Shown: positions 22,085-28,699, numbered from the stretch's first letter. The stretch: 39,304 nucleotides of DNA from JANLIQ01 sp964358205 (GCA_964358205.1 CAYHNZ010000007.1:1-39304), one strand, 5' to 3'. Notes: generated by a model from the letters alone, not told the origin. Program-made: numbers and translations.

Positions 22085-22615
22085 ATGTTACGAACACATG
22101 AAATTATTGAGGCAATCGCTTTGCATCAACTTCCTGACGGTTACGAATTCAATGAACCTGAATCAATCGACGAAGCCAACGAGCGGATCGATAATATTAA
22201 GAGAATGGTGGGTGAGGTAGTCTCTCAACTCTCCTGGTTTAACCGACTACCCGATGCGCAACGAGAATCTTCTCGAGCAAGAAGGTGGAGGAACGCCAGG
22301 GTTAGGGAGCAGAAGCTCTTCGAACTTGACCTGGTTCTACTCAAGGACTGGGTTAAAGGCAAGAACCTTTACACGGTTCAGGACCGGGAATCGGGAGATT
22401 GGCGCGAGGCTGTTCGGTTGTCTAATCGTTTGCTTCGTGCAGAAAAGGCGAAGCTGACCAACCCCGATGATCCGGTATGTCTCCTACGCGCACTGCACCA
22501 CCATATAATTGAAGCGGAGGTAGCTTGCGGGAAAGAAATACTGGAGGGGGATGGGAAAGACGTTAAGGACATGGTAGGTAACTTTCTGAGACGTCTCGAC
22601 AGCATAACGACGTAG
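22085..22615 (+). CDS. Hypothetical helical protein
   Basis: 176 residues, strongly charged and almost entirely helical: THEIIEAIALHQL, EANERIDNIKRMVGEVV, LFELDLVLLKDWVKG, NRLLRAEKAKL, LLRALHHHIIEAEVACGKEI. No signal peptide or membrane segment. No family recognised. GAGAGGT lies before the ATG at 22085. It has a strong sigma-70 promoter, a structured leader and its own terminator, so it is a well-expressed single-gene unit by the look of its signals. Confidence 0.75.
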   Translation: MLRTHEIIEAIALHQLPDGYEFNEPESIDEANERIDNIKRMVGEVVSQLSWFNRLPDAQRESSRARRWRNARVREQKLFELDLVLLKDWVKGKNLYTVQDRESGDWREAVRLSNRLLRAEKAKLTNPDDPVCLLRALHHHIIEAEVACGKEILEGDGKDVKDMVGNFLRRLDSITT

Positions 22616-22639
22616 CTAGATCCAATTCTGTTAAAGTAC

Positions 22640-22665
22640 GCCGCTGGTTCGCCCAGCGGCTTTTT
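22640..22665 (+). terminator. Rho-independent terminator of the 22085 gene
   Basis: The stem GCCGCTGG / CCAGCGGC with loop TTCGC is followed by TTTTTC. Confidence 0.88.
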
Positions 22666-22727
22666 CTCTGTGCAAATGGTTCTAGCATCTAAGCTCTATC
22701 ATCGGACTTGAACCTGCAAAATAGTTG

Positions 22728-22756
22728 AGCTTTGAAAGGTGGAGGATGTTAGAACC
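22728..22756 (+). repeat. Dispersed element, B variant
   Basis: GAGCTTTGAAAGGTGGAGGA then TGTTAGAAC. The upstream AACCTGCAAAATAGTT resembles the extended copies at 14091 and 18664. Confidence 0.75.
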
Positions 22757-22869
22757 AGTACGGTGTCCTAAGCCTAGAATCCACAGGAGCCTGTCAAGAC
22801 GTTTGAAAATGGGTTTTGGGAGAAGTCATATTGTCGAGATTGAATAAAAGCGCGTAGAGTGAGTCCATC

Positions 22870-22986
22870 ATGGCTGATCAGAATTCAAAAGACGAGGGTC
22901 CGGTTGAAGAGAGTATCCACGCTGGCTGCGGTTTACCCGTGCTGGTTTTTTTGAGCTTTGTCGCGCTTACTCTGTTTCAACGCTGA
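22870..22986 (+). CDS. Possible 38-residue single-pass membrane peptide
   Basis: An acidic N-terminus (DQNSKDEGPVEES) is followed by GCGLPVLVFLSFVALTLF, one hydrophobic segment, and a C-terminal QR. A -10-like TAGAGT (22855-22860) lies 9 nt before the ATG; the ribosome site is weak (GAGTGAG). The composition (acidic head, one membrane span) looks selected, but the frame is short and no family is known. Confidence 0.4.
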   Translation: MADQNSKDEGPVEESIHAGCGLPVLVFLSFVALTLFQR

Positions 22987-23063
22987 GTGAGTGTCTTGAC
23001 TGTCGTTTGCGCCGCCGTTTAATTTAGTATTCGAACTAGCCGATAGTCCTGATTTCTCTTCAC

Positions 23064-23092
23064 TGCTCCGAATAGTGGAGGATGTTAGAACT
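23064..23092 (+). repeat. Dispersed element, B variant
   Basis: TGCTCCGAATAGTGGAGGAT then GTTAGAACT, close to the B consensus. It lies about 80 nt after the small peptide frame. Confidence 0.8.
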
Positions 23093-23109
23093 GAATTAGG
23101 CAGAGGATA

Positions 23110-23132
23110 ACCGCCGCTTTTTAGGCGGCGGT
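23110..23132 (-). terminator. GC-rich hairpin after the 23155 gene
   Basis: ACCGCCGC / GCGGCGGT around TTTTTAG. It sits 23 nt after the stop of the minus-strand gene but lacks a T-run on that strand. Confidence 0.45.
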
Positions 23133-23154
23133 ATCGGGTCGTGTGCTGTCTGTC

Positions 23155-23487
23155 TCAGGTCATACTGTGGCCAAGCTCTGAAAGAGCGAGCCATGTTTTG
23201 ACTTCGATTCCGGCAATGTTGCGGAACCAAGCTGAGACAAGAGAGCAAATATTGTCTTGCCGGGTAACCCGTTCGTGGTAGGCGGCGGCAGTGATATCGA
23301 GCTCGACATCTGCCAACATTCCCTTCCTCGAAACGGTACGTATCACCCGGACGCTGATCTCGTTGGGCTGAAGCTCTCGTTCGTCACAAGATAGTTCTCG
23401 GGCGAGGAGTTCCTTCAGTCCGTCACAGTGAGTCATGAGGAGCTCTTGATGCTCCTGCGATGCCAGAAAAACGTTCACTGTTGGCAT
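23155..23487 (-). CDS. Small protein, tautomerase-like in outline
   Basis: 110 residues beginning MPTVNVFLA. The Pro directly after Met, a first beta strand, a helix (QELLMTHCDGLKELLARELS), a strand (EISVRVIRTV) and a repeat of strand and helix (ADVELDITAAAYHERVTRQ) recall the tautomerase superfamily, where Pro1 is the catalytic base. The similarity is only in outline, so hypothetical status is fairer. The ATG at 23487 is fixed by an excellent promoter ending 7 nt upstream; longer starts are rejected. Confidence 0.65.
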   Translation of the reverse strand: MPTVNVFLASQEHQELLMTHCDGLKELLARELSCDERELQPNEISVRVIRTVSRKGMLADVELDITAAAYHERVTRQDNICSLVSAWFRNIAGIEVKTWLALSELGHSMT

Positions 23488-23494
23488 AAGCAGG

Positions 23495-23523
23495 ATTCTA
23501 CCAAAAGATACCTCATATGTCAA
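23495..23523 (-). promoter_or_regulatory. Leaderless promoter of the 23487 gene
   Basis: Perfect TTGACA (23518-23523), 17-nt spacer and TAGAAT (23495-23500), then 7 nt to the ATG. Only the -35 and -10 hexamers match the dispersed element, not its spacer, so this is an independent example of the leaderless geometry. Confidence 0.85.
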
Positions 23524-23529
23524 CCTGTT

Positions 23530-23559
23530 GAGCTCTGAAATGTTGAGGATATCAGAACT
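23530..23559 (+). repeat. Dispersed element, intermediate between A and B
   Basis: GAGCTCTGAAATGTTGAGGA then TATCAGAACT. It overlaps the stop of the next minus-strand gene (23558), as A copies do, but its sequence is nearer to B. Confidence 0.7.
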
Positions 23560-24307
23560 AATTTTCCCGCGGAAAGCGAACTAGAAACTTTTCAATAGTT
23601 TCGTTAACTTCTTTAATCGCTTCTGGGGAGTAACGGTAATCATGTTCTGATTTAACTTCGTGAATTTCTTTTGGTTCGGATGAGGCATGGTAGGCTATTT
23701 CTACATCTCCTGGTTCAGCCATAACGTCATCTGTCCCGCAGAAGAAGAGCTTCGGTTTACCACAAGTCTTCAAAGCAGGGAGAGCGTTGTACTGCTGACC
23801 ATCTTCGAAGTAACTAAATGGCAGCTTGAAGACTTTCTTCTCCTCTGTTGGTGAAGTACCAGGCGACAAATCCCTAAACGATTCCTTGTAGCCTAGTTTT
23901 TTCGCGTCTTTACCTAGTGGGCTGGCAGGCCCCACATTGGAAAATATGGCGACGATATGTGAAACGTTCGGATTCTTTGACCCGGCGAGCATCGCAATAG
24001 TACCGCCTCGACTGTGACCTGCTAGGACAGTTGGCTTGTTGCCGAAGTACTCAATTAATTCGTCTACCGCCTTTATGTAATTTGTTGTTGTGTAAATACT
24101 GATGTTGCCCGGGCTTTCCCAAGTTCCAGGTGGATCAAATGATAGGGCATGGTAACCTTCTTCGGCTAGGCGATCGACCAAGCTGGTCATGTGGATATAG
24201 TCTTTTGTGTCAAGACGGCCGGGAATAACAATGGCTATCTTTGAGGAGTTCTTGTTCCCTTTCGAGTAAACTGCAAGCTCAAAGCTCTCTGTCTTAACTA
24301 ATTCCAT
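23558..24307 (-). CDS. Alpha/beta hydrolase (cytoplasmic)
   Basis: 249 residues with no signal peptide. IAIVIPGRLDTKDY supplies the oxyanion strand, HALSFDPPGTWES follows as the next strand-loop, and LAGHSRGGTIA (about 94-104) is the GxSxG nucleophile elbow. FFCGTDDVMAEPGD gives the acid and KSEHDYRYS the His. The serine hydrolase triad is thus complete. Substrate unknown. It is the first of four minus-strand genes (24347, 24932, 25619 follow upstream), each separated by a dispersed-element promoter, so each is its own unit. Confidence 0.88.
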   Translation of the reverse strand: MELVKTESFELAVYSKGNKNSSKIAIVIPGRLDTKDYIHMTSLVDRLAEEGYHALSFDPPGTWESPGNISIYTTTNYIKAVDELIEYFGNKPTVLAGHSRGGTIAMLAGSKNPNVSHIVAIFSNVGPASPLGKDAKKLGYKESFRDLSPGTSPTEEKKVFKLPFSYFEDGQQYNALPALKTCGKPKLFFCGTDDVMAEPGDVEIAYHASSEPKEIHEVKSEHDYRYSPEAIKEVNETIEKFLVRFPREN

Positions 24308-24313
24308 TTCTGA

Positions 24314-24341
24314 ATTGTACTCCCTAACCTAGAATTATTGA
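24314..24341 (-). promoter_or_regulatory. Dispersed-element promoter (A type) of the 24307 hydrolase
   Basis: -35 TCAATA (24336-24341), 16-nt spacer ATTCTAGGTTAGGGAG and -10 TACAAT (24314-24319), then 6 nt to the ATG. Its outer end overlaps the TAG stop of the next gene. Confidence 0.8.
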
Positions 24342-24346
24342 GCTAG

Positions 24347-24895
24347 CTAATCCGGCAATTTTTCTAAGAATTTTTTCAACTGCTCAAACGGTTTGATTTG
24401 AAGATAGGTTTTACGGTCGTCTTCTTCGCCCATTTCGGCGCGGGTTATTGAGTAGCCTTTGGGGATAAAGATGCTGTCCCAACCATACCCAGTCTTCCCT
24501 CTCGGTGATTCTGGCACCTCGCCATCAAGAGACCCTTCGAAGAGTTGGAGATTTTGGCCATCGTAATATCCAAAAACACAGCGAGCCGTGGCGCTTCGAC
24601 TTTTGCCGTCAAGCATTGAGCAGATTGTCTCGAAGGGGACGTTGTCAACGAAGAAACGGATAAAGGGTCCTGGTAGTTTACCGATGGCTTCAAATTCTAA
24701 CGCAACATCTTCAACAATCACCGGTTTCTGAATCTGTTGGTAAGCTTGTTTTACTTTATGTTCTACGATCTCTTTTAGATCGAGTGATTGAATCTCGTCT
24801 AGATCAAGTTTTTGATGCTCAACAGGAAAACCCAGGAATTTAGCTAAGTAGTCAGCTTTGTTCTGATTGCCGGTGATAAACGTAATTCGTTTCAT
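24347..24895 (-). CDS. Non-canonical purine NTP pyrophosphatase (ITPase/Ham1 family)
   Basis: 182 residues. The enzyme removes ITP, XTP and dITP from the nucleotide pool by cleaving pyrophosphate. Seen: ITFITGNQNKADYLAKFLG at the start (substrate-binding TGNxxK), PVIVEDVALEFEAIGKLPGP (catalytic Asp/Glu), and GYGWDSIFIPKG near the C-terminus (nucleobase specificity), then EMGEEDDRK. The style PVxVEDxxLxF/LPGPxIRFF is closer to eukaryotic and archaeal ITPA than to typical bacterial RdgB. Its ATG lies 7 nt after a dispersed-element -10. Confidence 0.93.
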   Translation of the reverse strand: MKRITFITGNQNKADYLAKFLGFPVEHQKLDLDEIQSLDLKEIVEHKVKQAYQQIQKPVIVEDVALEFEAIGKLPGPFIRFFVDNVPFETICSMLDGKSRSATARCVFGYYDGQNLQLFEGSLDGEVPESPRGKTGYGWDSIFIPKGYSITRAEMGEEDDRKTYLQIKPFEQLKKFLEKLPD

Positions 24896-24902
24896 TTCCT
24901 AA

Positions 24903-24930
24903 ATTGTACTCCTGAACCTGGAATTGTCGA
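24903..24930 (-). promoter_or_regulatory. Dispersed-element promoter (A type) of the ITPase gene
   Basis: -35 TCGACA (24925-24930), 16-nt spacer ATTCCAGGTTCAGGAG and -10 TACAAT (24903-24908), 7 nt to the ATG at 24895. The outer end meets the TAG stop of the channel gene. Confidence 0.85.
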
Positions 24931-24931
24931 G

Positions 24932-25582
24932 CTACTCTTTTTTAAATTCTTCCTCTGCTTTTAGGAATTGGGTAGCAACCGAGCCAATAACCGTTCCAAG
25001 CGTCCCGATGCCAACGATCATGAGCATCATCGCGACGATTCTTCCTGCTGTGGTTACTGGGTAAATGTCCCCATAACCAATTGTGGTTACGGTCACCATT
25101 GCCCACCAGAAACTATCAAACAGATTATGAACGTTCTGGTTTATTCCAGATTCGTAGCTATGAAAGGCGACGGCTCCCATAAATACGAGAGTAAATACTG
25201 TCAGCACGATTGATAGAATCTGAAACTTTGGACCATCTAGGTAGAAGTCGGCTACCCGTCTCATCCGTGCCATCAAACGGATAATTCGAAGTACTCGTAA
25301 TAACCGTAAGCTTCTTAAAATCTGAGTCGTAGTTGAGGTAATCGGTATGGAAGCAAGCAACTCATACCAACGTTTACTGAAAAATTGGCTCTTACTCTTC
25401 GCCTGGGAAAAGCCGTATATGAAATCTGCAAGGAAGATTAGGGCAATAACTATATCTAGCCGACTTATTAGCTTGCTAGTTGAGGCGGTTACGTCGTGGG
25501 TAATTTCGAAGACCAGTAGACCGGTTGATATTATGGCCAAGACCACCAAGCTAATGTCTACGAGTATCTCGCTTCGTTTCAT
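24932..25582 (-). CDS. Voltage-gated-type potassium channel subunit
   Basis: 216 residues, six transmembrane segments. S4 has the regular Arg ladder RSLRLLRVLRIIRLMARMRR (about 88-107). The pore region reads SFWWAMVTVTTIGYGDIYPV, where TIGYGD is the K+ selectivity filter (about 171-176). S1-S2 lie in the first 60 residues and S6 is MMLMIVGIGTLGTVIGSV. The acidic C-terminus is very short with no regulatory domain. The protein should form a tetramer. This is the KvAP/Kv layout often found in bacteria. ATG is 7 nt after a consensus A-type promoter. Confidence 0.94.
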   Translation of the reverse strand: MKRSEILVDISLVVLAIISTGLLVFEITHDVTASTSKLISRLDIVIALIFLADFIYGFSQAKSKSQFFSKRWYELLASIPITSTTTQILRSLRLLRVLRIIRLMARMRRVADFYLDGPKFQILSIVLTVFTLVFMGAVAFHSYESGINQNVHNLFDSFWWAMVTVTTIGYGDIYPVTTAGRIVAMMLMIVGIGTLGTVIGSVATQFLKAEEEFKKE

Positions 25583-25589
25583 TTCTCAA

Positions 25590-25617
25590 ATTGTACTCCC
25601 GAACCTGGAAATGTCGA
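25590..25617 (-). promoter_or_regulatory. Dispersed-element promoter (A type) of the channel gene
   Basis: -35 TCGACA (25612-25617), 16-nt spacer TTTCCAGGTTCGGGAG and -10 TACAAT (25590-25595), 7 nt to the ATG at 25582. It is the last copy I could find towards the right end of the window. Confidence 0.88.
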
Positions 25618-25618
25618 G

Positions 25619-25915
25619 CTAGGCTACGGGCCTAGTTATTCTAACCTTGAACTTCACTCTGCTGGAGTTTTGCTGCTCATTCTTGTTCTCGGCATTAGCT
25701 CCCAGGCTCACCACTTTAATATCGACCCCACCATGAACTTTGTCGGTAGAGTCATTAGTCACGGTTACGGCAATATCAAATTCAATCCGACTATCTTCGG
25801 GTGTTAGTTCAAAAGGCAGACTATCACCGCTCTTTGTATCCACTGACTTATTGGCTCTAGTAACGCCACTGTAAATACTCGTCAGCGTCTTTGTAATAAA
25901 TTCTTCAAGTTCCAT
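25619..25915 (-). CDS. Trypco2-like small protein directly behind tRNA-Asn
   Basis: 98 residues. A helical N-terminus (MELEEFITKTLTSIYSGV) is followed by beta strands ending RVKFKVRITRP. The pattern IEFDIAVTVTND ... GGVDIKVVSLGA ... SSRVKFKV matches the Trypco2 (trypsin-co-occurring) small domain, often found beside peptidases in conflict-type loci; no trypsin is next to it here. The ATG begins only 2 nt after the last nucleotide of tRNA-Asn, with no promoter or ribosome site between, so the message probably arises by tRNA 3' processing. Longer in-frame starts lie inside the tRNA and are rejected. Confidence 0.75.
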   Translation of the reverse strand: MELEEFITKTLTSIYSGVTRANKSVDTKSGDSLPFELTPEDSRIEFDIAVTVTNDSTDKVHGGVDIKVVSLGANAENKNEQQNSSRVKFKVRITRPVA

Positions 25916-25917
25916 TG

Positions 25918-26269
25918 CTCTGGGGGTGGGATTCGAACCCACGACCAATCGATTACACATGATCCGTATGTTTCCAAACGGTGTGGACTATCTCATTACC
26001 ATGTCCGTCAGCTGACGGGTTTAGGTATCGGGTGCATAGTCTCTGAACCTCCCTAAGACCCGATATGTCATATATGACATACGCTGAATTAGATTCGGCT
26101 GCGGATTGCCGTGCTTACGCGACGGTTTCCCGGACACCTTCAAGCAAGATTTCGGTGCCCCCACCCTCGTTTTGACAAAAGTGGACAATTCTCCCAATTA
26201 TCACCGATCGATTTCTCGACCGGGCTGCCAATCTGACAGTCGACCGCTCTACCACTGAGCTACCCCAGA
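25918..26269 (-). tRNA. trnN: tRNA-Asn(GUU) interrupted by a group I intron
   Basis: Exon 1 is 26236-26269 and exon 2 is 25918-25955. Joined, they give a standard cloverleaf: acceptor TCTGGGG/CCCCAGA, D stem GCTC/GAGC, anticodon stem GTCGA/TCGAT, loop CTGTTAA with anticodon GTT, variable TGGTC, T stem GTGGG/CCCAC, discriminator G. CCA is not encoded. The intron splits the anticodon between its second and third bases. The promoter may be TGGTAA-N16-TACATT upstream at 26275-26302. Confidence 0.93.
25956..26235 (-). ncRNA. Group I self-splicing intron, 280 nt, no ORF
   Basis: The classical core motifs appear in order: P-like CGGGAAACCG, Q-like AATCCGCAGCC, R GTTCAGAGACTA and S GAGATAGTCC. Exon 1 ends in U and the intron ends in G, as group I requires. 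The guide sequence GCAG near intron position 9-12 pairs with the exon end CTGT, leaving the expected U-G wobble at the splice site. There is no homing endonuclease frame. Confidence 0.92.
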
Positions 26270-26332
26270 ATGAAAATGTAAGGTGCTTACTGGATTTTAC
26301 CACCTACCAAGGATTGAATCTACCCAGGGATT

Positions 26333-26364
26333 TGGACAATTCCCCAGTTTCTCCTAAACTGGGG
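26333..26364 (+). promoter_or_regulatory. Promoter with overlapping perfect palindrome, upstream of the LOG-like gene
   Basis: TGGACA (26333-26338), 16-nt spacer and TAAACT (26355-26360). The palindrome CCCCAGTTT-CTCCT-AAACTGGGG (26342-26364) covers spacer and -10, as an operator would. If transcription starts further upstream it would be a hairpin with loop CTCCT next to the ribosome site. Confidence 0.5.
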
Positions 26365-26377
26365 TGAGGGAGGGAAA

Positions 26378-26932
26378 ATTCAACACATCAAGATTGGTAT
26401 TTCAGGGGCGGCGGAGGATATTTGTTTGCCAGACGCGTTTAAAAAAGCCGAACAGCTCGGTTATTATTTAGCCAAGCAAGGCGTGGTTGTCGTGACTGGT
26501 GACACGACCGGTATTCCGCTGGCGGCCGCCAAAGGGGCCAAACGAGGCGGCGGTTTCACGGTCGGCATCTCGCCTGCTTCCAGCTACTTGGAGCATGTTA
26601 AGAAGTACAAGCTCCCCCATCGTTACACCGATTTCTCTATGTATACTGGCTTTGGCTACTCGGGCCGTAACCTCCTATTCATCCGTTCGACCGATGCCGT
26701 TATCTTCATCTGCGGTCGCATCGGCACTTTAAATGAGTTTACGATCGCCTTTGAAGACAAGAAACCAATCGGCGTCTTGACAGAATCCGGCGGTATTTCT
26801 GACGAGCTCGATCATTTACTGACCATGGCCAAGCGCGGCCGAGCCAAAATAGTTTTTGATGACGACCCCAAAAAATTGGCTGAAAAGGTCATCAAGATGG
26901 CCAAGATTGATATCGGTCACATCACGGATTGA
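26378..26932 (+). CDS. LOG-family (lysine decarboxylase-like) nucleotide-binding protein, probable AUU start
   Basis: 184 residues from the ATT. The fold is the LOG/TIGR00725 Rossmann type: first strand IKIGISGAAED, GVVVVTGDTTGIPLAAAKGA, then ICGRIGTLNEFTIAFEDKKP in place of the PGGxGTxxE motif. Relatives release cytokinin-like bases from nucleotides or bind molybdopterin; activity is unknown here, and the missing PGG suggests a different substrate. Start: GGAGG (26369-26373) lies 4 nt before ATT. The first standard start, TTG at 26426, would delete the first beta strand and has no ribosome site. It precedes the beta-CASP gene by 30 nt. Confidence 0.78.
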   Translation: MQHIKIGISGAAEDICLPDAFKKAEQLGYYLAKQGVVVVTGDTTGIPLAAAKGAKRGGGFTVGISPASSYLEHVKKYKLPHRYTDFSMYTGFGYSGRNLLFIRSTDAVIFICGRIGTLNEFTIAFEDKKPIGVLTESGGISDELDHLLTMAKRGRAKIVFDDDPKKLAEKVIKMAKIDIGHITD

Positions 26933-26962
26933 TCTGATGATCAAAGTCAGTCAAAAATTATA

Positions 26963-28321
26963 ATGACAAAAATCAGTTTTTACGGGGCGGCGGGAGAAGT
27001 TACCGGCAGTAATTTTTTAATCGAAACCGATACTGACAAATATATTGTCGACTGCGGCTTGTTTCAGGGGCGAGACACTATATCCAAACTTAACGACCAG
27101 CCGTTGGCCTATAATCCGGCCGAAGCCAGCGCCGTTATCGTCACCCATGCTCATTTAGACCATATTGGCCGGTTACCGGTCTTAGTCCGCCACGGTTATC
27201 ACGGACCGATTTACGCCACTGAAGCGACTATCGAGCTGGCGACGATTGTCTTGAAAGACGCCTTGGGTTTGGCCGAGGAACGCAGTCGACGTGAGGGCAC
27301 GCCCCAGTTGTATGAGGAAGAAGACCTCAACCGAACCCTGCATCAATTTCAAGCCGTTGATTACCATAAGGCCCATCGTTTGAACGGTAGCGACCAATTT
27401 ACCCTTTACGACGCTGGTCACATTTTAGGCTCCGCCTCTGTTTTACTAGAAGCCGGTGGTAGAAAAATTATCTTTTCTGGCGATATCGGCCATTGGCCGA
27501 GCCCTTTGCTGGCTATTCCCGAGTCGCCGCCGGCGGCCGATTTGGTCGTCACTGAAGCCACTTACGGCGGCGAGGAACATCTTGGGTCTGACGACCGAGA
27601 GGCGGTGATCAAAAAAGCCCTCGAGTGGACGGCTCAAAACAACGGCGTCCTCTTGATTCCGGCTTTCTCGATCGAACGCAGTCAAGAACTGCTCTTTTTG
27701 TTACACGAGATGTTTGATAAGCACCAACTGCCGAAGATGCCAATTTTCCTCGATAGCCCACTGGCCATCGAAGCCCTAGCGGTTTTCGAGCACCATATGG
27801 AGCTTTATCGTCGGGAAGTGGTTAAAGACGAGCACGGCGGTCACAATTTGTTTGATTTTGGCTCGTTAGCGCTGACACCAACCGTCGAGGATTCGAAAGA
27901 TATCAACGACGCCCCGCACCCGAAAGTGATTATTGCCGGATCGGGTATGATGGCCGGCGGCCGAATTGTTCATCACCTGAAACACTATTTATCCCGACCG
28001 GATACCTATTTATTAATTATCGGCTTTCAAGCGCCGGGGACACTCGGTTCGGCTATTCTGGGCGGAGCCAAATCGGTTCATATTCACGGCCAAGAAGTGG
28101 CGGTGAGAGCCAAAATAGAAGTCGCAGAAGCTTTTTCTGGCCACGCCGATAATACCGAACTGATGCAATGGCTTCGCAAGATCGAGATGCCTTCAGGTGG
28201 TCGCTTGGCGATTGTCCACAGCGAACCAGATAGGGCGGAAAAATATCTCACCTTCGTTAAAGGCCATCTACCTGAAGCCGATATCGTTATTCCTAAAATC
28301 GGCGCCTCGATCGAAGTCTAA
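26963..28321 (+). CDS. Metallo-beta-lactamase/beta-CASP ribonuclease-like protein
   Basis: 452 residues. The metallo-beta-lactamase part has THAHLDHIG (H62, H64, D66, H67) and later GHILGSAS and SGDIGHW for zinc binding. The beta-CASP insert (about 205-380) includes IPAFSIERSQELL, IFLDSPLA and ASG-type IIAGSGMMAGGRI, and the C-terminus has AFSGHAD with the last zinc His. This is the YSH1/CPSF-73-like RNA nuclease group, which acts as endo- or exoribonuclease. No KH or other RNA-binding domain is present. No ribosome site is seen; it is likely read from the LOG-like gene's transcript. Confidence 0.95.
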   Translation: MTKISFYGAAGEVTGSNFLIETDTDKYIVDCGLFQGRDTISKLNDQPLAYNPAEASAVIVTHAHLDHIGRLPVLVRHGYHGPIYATEATIELATIVLKDALGLAEERSRREGTPQLYEEEDLNRTLHQFQAVDYHKAHRLNGSDQFTLYDAGHILGSASVLLEAGGRKIIFSGDIGHWPSPLLAIPESPPAADLVVTEATYGGEEHLGSDDREAVIKKALEWTAQNNGVLLIPAFSIERSQELLFLLHEMFDKHQLPKMPIFLDSPLAIEALAVFEHHMELYRREVVKDEHGGHNLFDFGSLALTPTVEDSKDINDAPHPKVIIAGSGMMAGGRIVHHLKHYLSRPDTYLLIIGFQAPGTLGSAILGGAKSVHIHGQEVAVRAKIEVAEAFSGHADNTELMQWLRKIEMPSGGRLAIVHSEPDRAEKYLTFVKGHLPEADIVIPKIGASIEV

Positions 28322-28368
28322 CTTGTCCCCTCCCATTTTTGAAAATTGAAAACTGAAAATTGATACTT
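28322..28368. other. Low-complexity intergenic filler
   Basis: The stretch GAAAATTGAAAACTGAAAAT repeats a 10-nt theme. A similar theme (AAAACTTAAAACTCAAAAGT) continues into the first codons of the 28421 frame. Confidence 0.6.
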
Positions 28369-28402
28369 CTGGGTATAAACTTATACCCAGTTGGGGTATA
28401 TT
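28369..28402 (+). promoter_or_regulatory. Operator palindrome and -10 of the CsoR-like gene
   Basis: A perfect inverted repeat CTGGGTATAA-AC-TTATACCCAG spans 28369-28390, followed by -10 TATATT (28397-28402). The palindrome covers the -35 position. G-tract/TATA palindromes of this kind are typical of CsoR-family operators, so autorepression is likely. Confidence 0.7.
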
Positions 28403-28420
28403 GGGGATTGAAGGGGGTAT

Positions 28421-28699
28421 GTGGAGGATAAGTCAAAACTTAAAACTCAAAAGTCAAAACTAAAGATGGAAGGACAGGAAAAGAGGAAATTTGTGGCGAG
28501 ATTAAGGCGGATGGTGGGGCAGGCCCAGTCGCTGGAGCGGATATTGGCCGAAAACGATGCGGTCAAATTTGTCGGCCAGTTAGAAGCAGTGATTGTGGCC
28601 AGTCGAGCGGCTTTAAGCCAGTACGCCGAGATGGAATTAATCAACTCTGACGATCCAGAGGATAAAAAGTTGTTAGCCCGACTGGTTAGAAAAGGCTGA
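28421..28699 (+). CDS. CsoR/RcnR-family repressor without Cys or His
   Basis: 92 residues from GTG. The all-helical CsoR (DUF156) core is clear: FVARLRRMVGQAQSLERILA, VKFVGQLEAVIVASRAALSQ, YAEMELIN. Classical members bind Cu, Ni or sulphur species through Cys and His; this protein has neither residue anywhere, so it must sense something else or act as a constitutive DNA binder. GAAGGGGG lies before the GTG. The first 15 codons are low-complexity Lys/Ser/Thr repeats; ATG at 28466 is an alternative start that would remove them. A perfect operator-like palindrome lies upstream. No efflux gene follows. Confidence 0.85.
   Translation: MEDKSKLKTQKSKLKMEGQEKRKFVARLRRMVGQAQSLERILAENDAVKFVGQLEAVIVASRAALSQYAEMELINSDDPEDKKLLARLVRKG

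Noticed and set aside
26115..26303. A short minus-strand coding frame over tRNA-Asn
   Set aside because: It is only the translation of the tRNA and intron.
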